DNA of 64,000 nucleotides from Sphingomonas sp. J315 (lineage in GTDB: Bacteria; Pseudomonadota; Alphaproteobacteria; Sphingomonadales; Sphingomonadaceae): positions 1,612,001-1,676,000 of the forward strand of contig NZ_CP088296.1 of NCBI RefSeq assembly GCF_024666595.1, in the 5' to 3' direction. Shown one piece after another: positions 7,202 through 16,689 of this stretch. The notes beneath the pieces were generated by a model, which searched no databases, was not told the DNA's origin, and saw only the letters and a program-made list of their open reading frames with translations. A program made the translations under genes and the position numbers. Within the stretch, counting starts at the first letter, position 1. Each line of letters opens with the position of its first letter.

Positions 7202-8304
7202 CAGTTCCACCCCACTTCGGTGAAGAACACCGCGAAAAAGGCGTCGAGCACGATGACGAGGAAGATCGCCTGAACCACGGCGGTGGTGGTGCGCATGCCG
7301 ACCTGCTCGGCATCGCTTTCCACCTGCATCCCCTGATAGCAGCCGGCGATGGCGATGATCGCACCGAACACCGGCGCCTTGACCAGGCCGACATAAAGGT
7401 CGGTGATCGGTACCACTTCGCGCAGCCGCTGAACAAAGGTGATCGGCGGAATGTCGAGCGCGATCCAGCACAGCAGTCCGCCGCCGATCATGCCAAGCAG
7501 CGAGGCGTAGAAGCCGAGCAATGGCAGCATCAGCACCGCCGCGATCACGCGCGGCAGCACCAGCGCCTCCATCGGGTTGACCCCGATGGTGCGCATCGCG
7601 TCAATCTCTTCGGTCAGCTTCATCGTGCCGAGCTGCGCCGCAAAGGCCGAGCCCGAGCGGCCGGCGACCATGATCGCGGTCATCAAGATGCCGAGTTCGC
7701 GCAGGGTGATCCGGCCGACCAGGTTGATCGTGAACACTTCGGCCCCGAACTGGCGCAGCTGCACCGCGCCCTGTTGCGCGATGACGATGCCGATCAGGAA
7801 GCTCATCAACCCGATGATGCCGAGCGCGGAGACGCCGACCACTTCGAACCGGTGGACGGTCGCGTGATAGCGAAAGCGGCGCGGGTTCGCGATCACGCGT
7901 CCCGCCGCGACGGCAGTCGCACCCATGAAGCCCAGCAGGCCGTACATGGTCTGGAACGCCTGGACGACCGCCTCGCCGATCTCCGCGAGCAGCTGCGCGA
8001 ATGCGCCCATCGGCTTGGGCGGGCCTTCGATCGGGTGGTCCGCCTGGGCGACGTGGTCGAACAGCAATTGCTGATTGGCGTCGAGCCCGGTCACCTGCGC
8101 ATCATGGTCGCGCGCGAAGCGGTGGATCAGCCAGGCGCCGACCGTATCGATCCGCTCGATCCCGCGCATGTCGAGCGTGCGCACATCGCCTTCGACCGCA
8201 CCGAGCCGGGTCGGAAGATCGCCGATGCTGCGCAACGACAGGTTGCCGCTGAACCGCAGCGCTCCCTCGGCCGTGTCATGCTGGAAATCGGCTGGCGCGC
8301 TCAT
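7201..8304 (-). CDS. MlaE-family lipid ABC permease with fused N-terminal STAS domain
   Basis: Integral membrane component of the lipid transporter. The 367-residue protein begins with a STAS-like domain at about 1-95 (VRTLDMRGIERIDTVGAW), equivalent to a separate MlaB in enterobacteria. The MlaE permease follows with several hydrophobic helices and the conserved TLRELGILMTAIMVAGRSG and EIDAMRTIGVNPME segments. I chose ATG 8304; ATG 8313 is nearly equivalent and neither has a strong ribosome-binding site. First gene of the operon permease-ATPase-MCE-lipoprotein. No MlaC homologue is seen nearby. Confidence 0.9.
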   Translation of the reverse strand: MSAPADFQHDTAEGALRFSGNLSLRSIGDLPTRLGAVEGDVRTLDMRGIERIDTVGAWLIHRFARDHDAQVTGLDANQQLLFDHVAQADHPIEGPPKPMGAFAQLLAEIGEAVVQAFQTMYGLLGFMGATAVAAGRVIANPRRFRYHATVHRFEVVGVSALGIIGLMSFLIGIVIAQQGAVQLRQFGAEVFTINLVGRITLRELGILMTAIMVAGRSGSAFAAQLGTMKLTEEIDAMRTIGVNPMEALVLPRVIAAVLMLPLLGFYASLLGMIGGGLLCWIALDIPPITFVQRLREVVPITDLYVGLVKAPVFGAIIAIAGCYQGMQVESDAEQVGMRTTTAVVQAIFLVIVLDAFFAVFFTEVGWN

Positions 8305-8404
8305 CGCAACCATCCATCGTTGATTCGGGCTGGAACGGCAAGCACCTGCAGGTAGAGGATAAGATATGGACCGAACCAATTGCGGACGGTCAGGAAAGGT
8401 TCCG

Positions 8405-9079
8405 ATGCGCCGCCTCGCCATTTACGACATGGACAAGACGATCACCCGGCGCGCGACCTGGACGCCGTTCCTGATTCATGCGGCGAAAACGCGCGCGCCG
8501 TGGCGGCTGGCGCTGCTGCCGCTCGCCGGGCTGGCGAGTCTTGCCTATCTGGCCAAGGCGATCGACCGCGCACGGCTGAAGGAGATCACCCACCGCCTGA
8601 TGATCGGCCGCGCGATCCCGCCCGCGGACCTGATGGCGGTGGCGGAGACCTTTGCCGACGATATGGCGAGCACCAATCTGTTCGCCGACGCCCGCGCCCG
8701 GGTCGAGGCGGATCGCGCGGCGGGGTGGGAGCCGGTACTGGCGACCGCGAGCCATGGCTATTACGCTGAGGCGATCGCCGCGCGGCTGCACGTCGGCACG
8801 GTGATTGCCACGGCCGCGCGGCGCGATGCCGACGGTAATGTGCTGGCGGGGCTTGAGGGCGAGAATTGCTACGGCCCGGCCAAATTGCGTCTGATCGAAG
8901 CGTGGATGGCGCGCGAGGGGATCGCGCGGGAGGACGTTCGCGTGCGCTTCTACAGCGACCATGTCTCCGACGCGCCGGTTCTGGAATGGGCGGACGAGCC
9001 GTTCGCGGTGAATGCGCATGGCCCGCTGCGAAAGTTGGCGGCGGCGAAGGGATGGGCGGTGCTGGACTGGGAGGGGTAG
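8405..9079 (+). CDS. HAD-superfamily (IB) phosphatase
   Basis: A haloacid-dehalogenase-like hydrolase of 224 residues. The nucleophile motif DMDKT is at residues 8-12 (Asp8 attacks phosphate, Asp10 is the acid/base). Motif II is in TASHGYY, and YSDHVSDAPVLEWAD supplies the Mg-binding acidic residues near the end. The cap region contains helices that resemble the SerB/IB subfamily. The start at ATG 8405 follows AGGAAAGG and places the DxD motif close to the N-terminus as usual. It is divergent from the Mla operon. Substrate not deducible; phosphoserine or a phospholipid headgroup is possible. Confidence 0.8.
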   Translation: MRRLAIYDMDKTITRRATWTPFLIHAAKTRAPWRLALLPLAGLASLAYLAKAIDRARLKEITHRLMIGRAIPPADLMAVAETFADDMASTNLFADARARVEADRAAGWEPVLATASHGYYAEAIAARLHVGTVIATAARRDADGNVLAGLEGENCYGPAKLRLIEAWMAREGIAREDVRVRFYSDHVSDAPVLEWADEPFAVNAHGPLRKLAAAKGWAVLDWEG

Positions 9080-9115
9080 CCCCAAAACTCTCTCCCGCCA
9101 GGGGGATGTTTGGGG
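9080..9115. terminator. Hairpin between convergent genes
   Basis: CCCCAAAAC (9080-9088) pairs, with one bulged base, with GTTTGGGG (9108-9115). It sits exactly between the stops of the HAD phosphatase and the DUF445 gene. The loop includes CGCCAGGGGG, also found in the palindromic element near 54.3 kb, so it may be a decayed copy of that element acting as a terminator. Confidence 0.4.
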
Positions 9116-9119
9116 TGCC

Positions 9120-10400
9120 TTACAACACAATGTGCAATGTGTGCAGCGTCAGCCCGACCAGGCCCCCCACCAGCGTCCCGTTGATGCGGATATATTGCAG
9201 GTCCTTGCCCACCGCATTTTCGAGCCGCCCGGTGATCGTCCGTGCGTCCCAGCCGCGCACCGTGTCCGACACCAGTCGGACGATGCCGTCGCCATAGTCG
9301 GCGGCGGTACCGACAGCGGCGCGGCGGACGAAGCGGTTGATCATGTGGCTGAGGCGCGGGTCGCTCTGCAGCGTCTGCCCAAGCTGGCGCAGCGCGTCGC
9401 CCAGCTTGCCGGTCAGCGCCGCATCGGGATCGCGCGCGACGCGGAGCAAAGCCGCGCGGCCCTGTTCCCACATGCCGTCGATCCAGCGGGCGAGCGCCGG
9501 ATTGTCGAGCATTTCAGCCTTGAATTCCTCGACCCGCATTCGCGTCGGGATGTCGAACTGAAGGTCGAAGGCGAGCTTCTCGAGCCCCTCCTCCACCTTG
9601 GCGCGCAGCGGGTGACCGGGATCCTCGGCGACATCCGACACCAGCTTGTACAGCCCGTCGATGATCGCATTGGCGAGCGTCTCGTCGAGCCCGGTCCAGC
9701 GCATGATCGATCCCGCACGCTCGTGCACCATCTTGCGGATCAGCGCCTCGTTCTGATCGATGATCTTCGCCAGCCAGCGCAGCATCCCGTCCATCAGCGG
9801 CAGATGCCGCCCCTCCGCGATCGCAGCGCCCAGTGCCTGGCCGAGCAGCGGAGCAATGTCCGTCTGGCGCAGACGATTGCCTACCGCGCCCTTGATCAGA
9901 CCGCCGAGTTGATCCTTGTCCAGCGATTCGAGCATCGATGCCGCCATGCGCGATGCGCCGCGGCGCAGCCTGCCCGAACTCTCCGGCGGCTGGGCAAGCC
10001 AGCGGCCGGCAGCTCCCGCGACATCGATATTGTGCATCCGCCGCGCGACGACGCGCGGGATCAGGAAATTGTCGCGCAGGAAATTGGCCAGCGTGGTGGC
10101 GATCCGGTCCTTGTTGCGCGGAATGATCGCGGTGTGCGGGATCGGCACGCCCAGCGGGTGGCGGAACAGCGCGGTGACCGCGAACCAGTCGGCAAGGCCG
10201 CCGACCATCGCCGCCTCGGCAAAAGCGCGGATGAAACCCGCCACGGTGTAGTCGGGCTCGTAGCTGCGCGCGACGAAATAAACGAACGCCATGGCCACCA
10301 GCAGTCCGGTGGCGAGAATGCGCATCCGCCTCAGGCCGGGCGGGACGGGGTCACGGTCGCGAATCACTGGACCAGAAAGCACGCGGATCGTCGGGTTCAT
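9120..10400 (-). CDS. DUF445 family membrane protein (YjiN-like)
   Basis: A 426-residue protein of the DUF445 family, whose biochemical function is unknown. One hydrophobic helix near the N-terminus (ILATGLLVAMAFVYFVA) is followed by the family signature EAAMVGGLADWFAVTALFR and then HPLGVPIPHTAIIP. The remainder is long amphipathic helix (HMINRFVRRAAVGTA), and a second hydrophobic segment closes the protein (GTLVGGLVGLTLHTLHIVL). ATG 10400 gives the usual N-terminus; the frame remains open further upstream but over the RND gene. No operon partner. Confidence 0.85.
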   Translation of the reverse strand: MNPTIRVLSGPVIRDRDPVPPGLRRMRILATGLLVAMAFVYFVARSYEPDYTVAGFIRAFAEAAMVGGLADWFAVTALFRHPLGVPIPHTAIIPRNKDRIATTLANFLRDNFLIPRVVARRMHNIDVAGAAGRWLAQPPESSGRLRRGASRMAASMLESLDKDQLGGLIKGAVGNRLRQTDIAPLLGQALGAAIAEGRHLPLMDGMLRWLAKIIDQNEALIRKMVHERAGSIMRWTGLDETLANAIIDGLYKLVSDVAEDPGHPLRAKVEEGLEKLAFDLQFDIPTRMRVEEFKAEMLDNPALARWIDGMWEQGRAALLRVARDPDAALTGKLGDALRQLGQTLQSDPRLSHMINRFVRRAAVGTAADYGDGIVRLVSDTVRGWDARTITGRLENAVGKDLQYIRINGTLVGGLVGLTLHTLHIVL

Positions 10401-10431
10401 ACCCGTAACAATCCGCGTGCCCTGTTTTGGT

Positions 10432-13400
10432 TCACTCGGCGGGCTCCGGACCCTCGGTTCCGCGATGTCCGATCCGGCCGCCGGGCTGATGGTCGATCGC
10501 CGCCGGGCCGTAGGGCTTGTCCTCATCGCCCGGAGTGTAGGTGAGCAGACGGCGGCGCAGACGTGGCCCCATCCACCGTTCCACACCGATCGCCAGACTG
10601 AAGCTTGCCGGTACGATCAGCAGCGTCAGGATGGTCGACAGGATCAGTCCGCCGATCACCGTGATGCCCATCGGCGCGCGCCACGAGCTGTCCCCGGTCA
10701 GCGAAATGGCCGTCGGCACCATGCCCGCGACCATCGCCACCGTGGTCATCACGATCGGCTGGGCACGCTTGTGCCCGGCGTCGGCGATGGCGGTGAGCTT
10801 GTCGACGCCCTTCTCCATCTCTTCCAGCGCGAAATCGATCAGCAGGATCGAGTTCTTGGCGACGATGCCGAGCAGCATGAGGAGACCGATGAACACCGGC
10901 ATCGAGATCGGCTGGCCAGCGATCATCAGCGCGAGCAGTCCGCCGAGCGGCGCGAGCAGGAGCGAGCCCATGTTCACCAGTGGCGACATGAACCGGCGAT
11001 AGAGCAGCACCAGCACCGCGAAGACGAGGAAGACGCCGGCGACCACCGCGACGATGAAGTTCTGGATCATCTCCGCCTGCCACTTGGCCTGGCCGACGGT
11101 CAGCTTGCCGACGCCGAGCGGAAGATTCTTCATCGTGGGCAGTTGATTGATCTGCGCCATCGCGTCGCCGCTGACCACGCCGGGAGCGAGGTCCGCACCG
11201 ATCATGATGCGGCGCTGCTTGTTGATCCGGTCGATCCGGGTCGGACCCGCGCCAAATCCGATATCGGCGACCAGGCTGAGCGGCACCGAACCGCCCGACT
11301 GGGTCGCGACCGGCAGGTTCTGGATCGTCGAAAGCTTGGCACGGGCGTCTTCGTCAAGCGCCACGCAGAATCGGGATCTGGCGGTCGGAGAGCGAAAATC
11401 GCGCGCTGTTCTGGTCGATATCGCCCAGCGTGGCGATGCGGATCGCGCTCGACAACGCGGCCGTGGTCACGCCCATATCGGCAGCCAGGTCCATGCGCGG
11501 ACGGATGACGATTTCAGGCCGCTTGAGGTCGCCGGTGACGCGGGGGGCGACGACCGTCTTGAGCTTCTCCATCTCCTCCACGATCTTCTGCGCCGTCGCC
11601 TGGAGCAGCGCGGGATCCTCACCGCCCAGCGTGATCGTCAACGCACGGCCCGATCCGCCCCAGCCCTGCTGGTTGCGGAATGACACGCGGGCGTCGGGGA
11701 TCTTTGCCAGTTCCGGGGTCAGTCGCCGTTCGAACTCGTCGCTCTTGAACGGCCGCTCCTCGGCCAGCATCGCGGTGACACGGCCATTGGCGACAAAGGC
11801 ACGCGAATAGGTGTTGTCGACACCCTCCTGCTTCGCGAGCAGGTCGCGGACGCGATTGACCACCAATTTGGTCTGCTCATGCGTCGTGCCGGGGACCATT
11901 TCGATGGTCGCCGTAACCGCGTCCTGATCCTGGTTCGGCTGGAACGTCATCGGCAGCGCGGTGAAGCACCAGATGGTCAGGGCGAAGGACGCCAGCCCGC
12001 CCACCACCGCCGACCAGCGGTGGCGCAGCGTCCAGTGAAGGATTTTCATATACTGATCCATCATCCACCCTTCGCCATGGGTGGCGTGGCCCTTCGCCTT
12101 CAGGAAATAGGCGGCGATCATCGGCGTCAGCAGACGCGCGACGGCAAGGCTCATCAGCACGGCGGCGACGACGGTCAGGCCGAAATTCTTGAAGAACTGG
12201 CCAGAAATGCCCGGCATCATGCCGACGGGCAGGAACACCGCGACGATCGACATGGTGGTCGCAACCACCGCGACGCCGATCTCGTCCGCCGCGTCGATCG
12301 ACGCCTGGTAGGCGGTTTTCCCCATCCGCATGTGGCGGACGATATTCTCGATCTCCACGATGGCATCGTCGACCAGCACGCCCGCCACCAGACTGAGCGC
12401 GAGCAACGTCATCTGATTGAGGTTGAAGCCGAGCAGCTCCATGAAGAAGAAGGTCGGGATCGCCGACAGGGGAATTGCCAGCGCCGATATGAACGTCGCG
12501 CGCCAGTCCCGCAGGAACAGGAACACCACGACCACGGCGAGCGCCGCACCCTCGATCAGCGCCCACAGCGCCGATTCATACTGATCCTTCGCGTATTTGG
12601 TGTTGTTGAACAACACCTCGAACTTCACCTTCGGGTTGCGCTCCTGCAGCGCCTTTAGCTTCTGCTCCGCTTCGGCGAAGACCGACACGTCGGACGCACC
12701 CTTGCCGCGCTTGATGTCGAAGGCGAGCACCTGTTGCCCGTTCCATTCGGCCGAGCTGCGGATTTCCGCATAGCGGTCGCGGACATCGGCGATATCGGCG
12801 AGGCGCACGGTGCGCCCGCCGCCGATCGCGATCTGGGTCTGGCCGAGCTGATAGGCATTGGCCGCGTTACCCAGCACGCGCACCGACTGTTCGGTTCCCG
12901 CAATTTCGGCGCGACCGCCCGCAGCGTTCAGGTTCACCTGACGCAGCTGCTGGTTCACCTGGCTCGCGGTCAGACCATAGGACTGGACCTTCGCCGGATC
13001 GAGGATCACGCGAATTTCGCGGTTGACGCCCCCGATCCGTTCGACCGCGGTCAGACCGGGAACCGACAACAGCTCTTTCGACACCGCATTATCGACATAC
13101 CAGCTCAGCTCTTCCAGCGTCATGTCGGTGGTGATCGCGGTAAAGCTGGCGATGTCATTGTCGGTGGTGTTGGCGCGGAACACCTGCGGCTCGAGGATGC
13201 CGTCGGGCAGATCGCTGCGGATCTGGTTTACCGCCTCGCGCACGTCCTGGACGGCGCGATCGATCGGCGTCCCGATGTCGAGCTGGATGACGGTCTGCGA
13301 GCTGCCTTCCTGAACCGTCGACTCGATCTGGTCGATGCCCTGCAGCGCGCGCACCGCCGATTCGACGCGCTGGGTGACCTGCGTCTCGAGTTCGGTAGGG

Positions 13401-13567
13401 GCGGCGCCCGGCTGGCTGATGACGACGATCGCGATCGGAAAGTCGATGTCCGGATCGTTGTTCACGTCCATCCGCGCGAAGCTGACAAAGCCGGCGATGG
13501 TCAGCGCGATGAACAGGACGATCGGCGGAACCGGGTTCCGGATCGACCAGGCGGAGATGTTGCGCAT
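10432..13567 (-). pseudogene. RND efflux pump permease subunit, frameshifted as read
   Basis: Proton-driven multidrug export permease of the AcrB/MexB superfamily. The first part (737 residues) begins MRNISAWSIRNPVPPIV and includes the proton-relay Asp pair in LVAGVLVDDAIVEIENI. It breaks off after FSLSDRQIPI, and the second frame resumes RVALDEDARAKL and runs to the last transmembrane helices. Removing one base (the A at 11367) restores about 1044 residues, a normal RND length. Both halves look under selection, so I suspect a sequencing error or a very recent mutation. It lies 10 bases downstream of the membrane-fusion gene on the same strand, forming an adaptor-pump operon. No outer-membrane factor gene is nearby. 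Confidence 0.88.
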
Positions 13568-13577
13568 GTCCGTGCCT

Positions 13578-14798
13578 TTACCGCTTCAGGGTGGTGAGGT
13601 TGGGAATAACCTTTTGACCCGGGTTGAGGAACGCGCCGGCGGTCAGCACCACCCGCTCGCTGCCCGCCAGGCCGCTGGTGATCGCGACGCCCGCGTCGGA
13701 CACTTCACCCGTGGTCACCGCGCGTCGCTCCGCCTCGTCCTTCGCATTCAGGATATAGACGAAATTGCCCTTGGCGTCGCTCTGGATCGCCGACTGGGGC
13801 AGCAGCGGGGCGACCGCGCCGCCCGCAGTGATGCGGGCCGAGGCAAAACCACCCGGACGCAGCGCCTTGTCAAAGCTCAGCGCGATGCGTGCGATGCCCT
13901 GACGGGTCTGGGGATCGATGATCGGTGACACCTGCCACACTTCGCCGGTGAAGCTTTGCTCCATCCCGACCGGGTTGACCTCGGCGCGCGCGCCGACAGG
14001 CACGCGGTGCAAATCCGCCTCGCTCAGCTGGGCACGCAGCTCCATCTGGCCGCCCTGGGCGATGCGAAACAGCGTGCCCGAACCCGAGCTGATGATCTGG
14101 CCCGGTTCGACCGCGCGCGTGAGCACGAGCCCGGCCGCCGGCGAACGGATGTCGAGGCGACGGTTGCGCGCCTGGGTTTCCGACAGCTGCGACTGGGCGA
14201 CGCGGACACGCGCGGCGGCAGCGTCGCGGGTCGCGGTCTTGCGATCGATATCCGCCTTGGACACGAAGCCGCGCGACAAGAGCTGCTGGGCGCGATCCAG
14301 TTCCGCCTGGGCGATGCCAAGGTCGGCCTGCGCGACGCGGATGTTCGCCGCCTGCGATTGCGCGGTCTGGCTCTGCACCGACCGATCTACGGTCGCGAGG
14401 ACCTGACCCGCATTGACCCAATCGCCCGGCTCGACCAGCACGCGGGTCACCATCCCGCCCTCGCCCGCGACGCCGACGGGCATTTCGCGCCGTGCGGCGA
14501 GCGAACCGGTGCCCGTGATGACCGAGGTGATCGTGTTACGACCCGGCACCGCAACGGTCACGGTGGGCAGCTGACGCGCCCCGCCCGGCGCGCCCTTGAC
14601 GGTGCCCGCCGCGCCCGCCTTGGCGGGATCGGCCTTGTCGCCCGCACCGCCCGACGCAAAGGCAAACCACGCGGCCACGATCACGACGAGTGCGATGACC
14701 CCCGCGATGATCCACCATTTGCGGCGCGACCGCGTTTCACCCTCACCCGCCAGAGCGAGCCGTTCTTCCCCACCGAACATCCGAGCCTCGTAATTCAT
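13578..14798 (-). CDS. RND efflux periplasmic adaptor (membrane fusion protein)
   Basis: HlyD/AcrA-family adaptor that links the inner-membrane RND pump to an outer-membrane channel. The 406-residue protein has an N-terminal cytoplasmic segment, one transmembrane helix (WWIIAGVIALVVIVAAWFAF), an Ala/Gly/Lys linker, and a lipoyl half-motif (VTRVLVEPGDWVNAGQVLA). A helical hairpin at about 160-215 with repeated QSQ segments is followed by the second lipoyl half and beta-barrel. AGAGGT-like bases precede ATG 14798. First gene of the pump operon. No adjacent TetR regulator is visible. Confidence 0.9.
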   Translation of the reverse strand: MNYEARMFGGEERLALAGEGETRSRRKWWIIAGVIALVVIVAAWFAFASGGAGDKADPAKAGAAGTVKGAPGGARQLPTVTVAVPGRNTITSVITGTGSLAARREMPVGVAGEGGMVTRVLVEPGDWVNAGQVLATVDRSVQSQTAQSQAANIRVAQADLGIAQAELDRAQQLLSRGFVSKADIDRKTATRDAAAARVRVAQSQLSETQARNRRLDIRSPAAGLVLTRAVEPGQIISSGSGTLFRIAQGGQMELRAQLSEADLHRVPVGARAEVNPVGMEQSFTGEVWQVSPIIDPQTRQGIARIALSFDKALRPGGFASARITAGGAVAPLLPQSAIQSDAKGNFVYILNAKDEAERRAVTTGEVSDAGVAITSGLAGSERVVLTAGAFLNPGQKVIPNLTTLKR

Positions 14799-15049
14799 GC
14801 GCGACCTCTTTTACCCCCCGACGCAACGCCGGCGCGGGTCTTCCCCGTCGCGCTGTATTATCTGAATAAGTCACTTGCCTCAAGGGCAGTTTTACAGTGC
14901 GCGCGAAATGCCCGTTTTGGGGAATCGGCGCAAGGGCCGTCGCACGCAAATGGGGGTATTCAGCGACGCGATCATCGGGCAATCTCCCCGGCGCTCCAGC
15001 CTGATCGGGGGATGCTGATTGGGGTGAGGGGTCACAACAGGAGGAATAC

Positions 15050-15310
15050 ATGCCCGACGGAATTCTCGGTTGGATTCTCATCGGCCTTGTGGCCGGCGTC
15101 CTTGGCAAGCTGATCATGCCGGGCAAGGACCCTGGCGGCATCATCGTCACCATCCTGATCGGCATCGCCGGTGCGCTGCTCGCCGGATTTGTCGCGCCAT
15201 CGATCGGGGTCGATCTGACCAGCACGCTCAACAGCTATATTGCCGCCACTGTGGGCGCGATCGTGCTGCTGGCGCTGTACCGCCTGGTAATGACCCGCCG
15301 CGCACGTTGA
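15050..15310 (+). CDS. GlsB/YeaQ/YmgE family stress-response membrane protein
   Basis: Small 86-residue inner-membrane protein with three hydrophobic helices and the family glycine pattern (GWILIGLVAGVLGKLIMPG, then GGIIVTILIGIAGALLAG). An excellent ribosome-binding site (AGGAGG at 15040) precedes ATG 15050. Family members are often stress-induced; their molecular role is unclear. A second family member lies 1.2 kb away. The 250 bases upstream, shared with the divergent efflux operon, contain no further gene. Confidence 0.85.
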   Translation: MPDGILGWILIGLVAGVLGKLIMPGKDPGGIIVTILIGIAGALLAGFVAPSIGVDLTSTLNSYIAATVGAIVLLALYRLVMTRRAR

Positions 15311-15340
15311 ATTTGGCGCCTGCATTCGGTTTTACTGAAA

Positions 15341-15421
15341 GCGGTGCCGCCCGCTCCCCCTCCCGGTCACCCGCACGCAATCGTTGATGGGTGGCAAGGG
15401 TCGGGGATCGGGCCAGCAGCG
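15341..15421. repeat. Decayed copy of the long palindromic element (family A)
   Basis: The stretch from GCGGTGCCGCCCGCTCCCCC through GATGGGTGG to GGGCCAGCAGCGC follows the order of the intact palindromes at 22112 and 52709 but with many mismatches, so the arms no longer pair perfectly. It fills the gap between the GlsB-like and SIMPL genes. Confidence 0.5.
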
Positions 15422-15499
15422 CAATGGGCCGTTCAGCCCCCGTTGTTCCGCCCCGCGTCAAGACAGCGGCGGAACATTTTGCTGAAAGGCCCTGAATCC

Positions 15500-16210
15500 A
15501 TGATCCGATTGATGACCGTCGCCGCCCTTGCCGCGACGTTTCCGCTCGCCGCTGCGGCGCAGGTCGCCCCGAGCGCGACTGCGGTCGAGGGCACATTGCT
15601 CGACGTGGTGGCCGAGGGCCGGGTCAACCGGGTGCCCGATGTCGCGCTGATTCGCGCCGGAGTGGTCAGCCAGGGCGCGACCGCCGCCGAGGCGCTGACC
15701 GCCAATGCGCGCCAGATGGCGTCGGTCCTTACCGCGCTGAAGGCAGCGGGAATCGCCGACCGCGATGTCCAGACCGCGACGATCTCGCTCAACCCGCAAT
15801 ATCGCTATGCCGAGAACCAGCCGCCCGCCATCACCGGCTATCAGGCGACCAACAGCGTATCGGTTCGGTTTCGCGACATTGCGCGCAGCGGCACGATCCT
15901 CGACGCGCTGGTCAAACAGGGTGCGAACCAGATCGACGGGCCGAACCTGACGATCGATGCCATCGACGCCGCGATGGATGAGGCCAGGGTCGATGCGGTG
16001 AAGCGCGCCCGCGCCCGTGCCGAGCTTTATGCCCGCACACTCGGCATGCGGGTCGCCCGCATCGTGGTGGTCAGCGAGGGCAGCGACGGCGATGTCCCCG
16101 GCCCGATGCCGCAGATGATGGTCCGCGCCGAAGCCAAGGATTCGACCCAGATCGCACCCGGCGAACAGCAGGTCAGCGCCAACGTCCGGGTCCGCTTTCT
16201 GCTGCAGTAA
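15500..16210 (+). CDS. SIMPL (DUF541) domain periplasmic protein
   Basis: A 236-residue exported protein: signal peptide to about residue 20 (MTVAALAATFPLAAAAQ), then a SIMPL domain with the typical segments VAEGRVNRVPDVALIRAG, IADRDVQTATISLNPQY and ITGYQATNSVSVRFRD. The C-terminal half carries the helix VDAVKRARARAELYA. Family members form periplasmic oligomers linked to oxidative and envelope stress; the precise role is unknown. ATG 15500 places the signal peptide at the N-terminus. A good bidirectional terminator follows immediately. Confidence 0.85.
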   Translation: MIRLMTVAALAATFPLAAAAQVAPSATAVEGTLLDVVAEGRVNRVPDVALIRAGVVSQGATAAEALTANARQMASVLTALKAAGIADRDVQTATISLNPQYRYAENQPPAITGYQATNSVSVRFRDIARSGTILDALVKQGANQIDGPNLTIDAIDAAMDEARVDAVKRARARAELYARTLGMRVARIVVVSEGSDGDVPGPMPQMMVRAEAKDSTQIAPGEQQVSANVRVRFLLQ

Positions 16211-16216
16211 CGAAAA

Positions 16217-16242
16217 GGGGCCGCCCCACTTGGGACGGCCCC
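16217..16242. terminator. Bidirectional rho-independent terminator
   Basis: GGGGCCG (16217-16223) pairs with CGGCCCC (16236-16242), with CCC/GGG continuing toward an ACTT loop. On the minus strand the hairpin is followed by TTTTCG, and on the plus strand by TCGTTATCTTT. It lies between the convergent SIMPL and GlsB-like genes. Confidence 0.75.
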
Positions 16243-16287
16243 TCGTTATCTTTGGTGCACCGCATTCAGCGCAGCAGAATCAAATCG

Positions 16288-16548
16288 TCAACGCACCGAA
16301 CCGCGACGGACCAGATTGACGATCGCCAGCAGGATAATCGCGCCAACCAGCGACGACACGAAGGTCATCACGGTGATCACGCTGTTGATCGACCCGCCGA
16401 ACAACAGGCCACCGATGAACGCGCCGACGATGCCGACGACGATGTTGAGCAGGATGCCCTGCTGCGCGTCGGTACGCATCACCATGCTGGCGAGCCAACC
16501 GACCACGCCACCGACAACGAGCCAGACGATAAGTCCCACGAGATCCAT
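16288..16548 (-). CDS. GlsB/YeaQ/YmgE family stress-response membrane protein (second copy)
   Basis: An 86-residue three-helix membrane protein (LVGLIVWLVVGGVVGWLASM, then GILLNIVVGIVGAFIGGLLF). I chose ATG 16548 because GGAGGAAGAC precedes it, rather than the in-frame start 12 bases upstream. It is paralogous to the 15050 gene. A GGAAC-N17-CGTC motif about 50-75 bases upstream resembles the alphaproteobacterial general stress (EcfG) promoter, which fits the family's stress association. Confidence 0.85.
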   Translation of the reverse strand: MDLVGLIVWLVVGGVVGWLASMVMRTDAQQGILLNIVVGIVGAFIGGLLFGGSINSVITVMTFVSSLVGAIILLAIVNLVRRGSVR

Positions 16549-16598
16549 GTCTTCCTCCACTGTGACGTCCGCAAGCGGTGCGGACGATGTGGGGCGAA

Positions 16599-16624
16599 GA
16601 CGCGCAGGGGCCGAAAATGGTTCC
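16599..16624 (-). promoter_or_regulatory. EcfG-like general-stress promoter motif
   Basis: On the minus strand GGAAC (16624-16620) is followed 17 bases later by CGTC (16602-16599). The EcfG consensus is GGAAC-N16/17-CGTT, so the -10 has one mismatch. It lies upstream of the second GlsB-like gene in the correct orientation. Predicted only. Confidence 0.4.
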
Positions 16625-16689
16625 GCCCGCGTTTTGAGGCGCGGGCGGATGGGAGAGTTGGCGATGTGACGCGGGGAAGCCCCCGCTTC

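Noticed and set aside
7186..8355. Plus-strand open frame antisense to the lipid permease
   Set aside because: His/Asp/Arg-rich low-information translation opposite a well-supported permease.
9012..10544. Plus-strand 510-codon frame antisense to the DUF445 gene
   Set aside because: Shadow of a conserved gene; no start signal or motif.
10432..14798. RND operon considered as mobile
   Set aside because: No flanking mobile genes or composition change; adaptor and pump look native.
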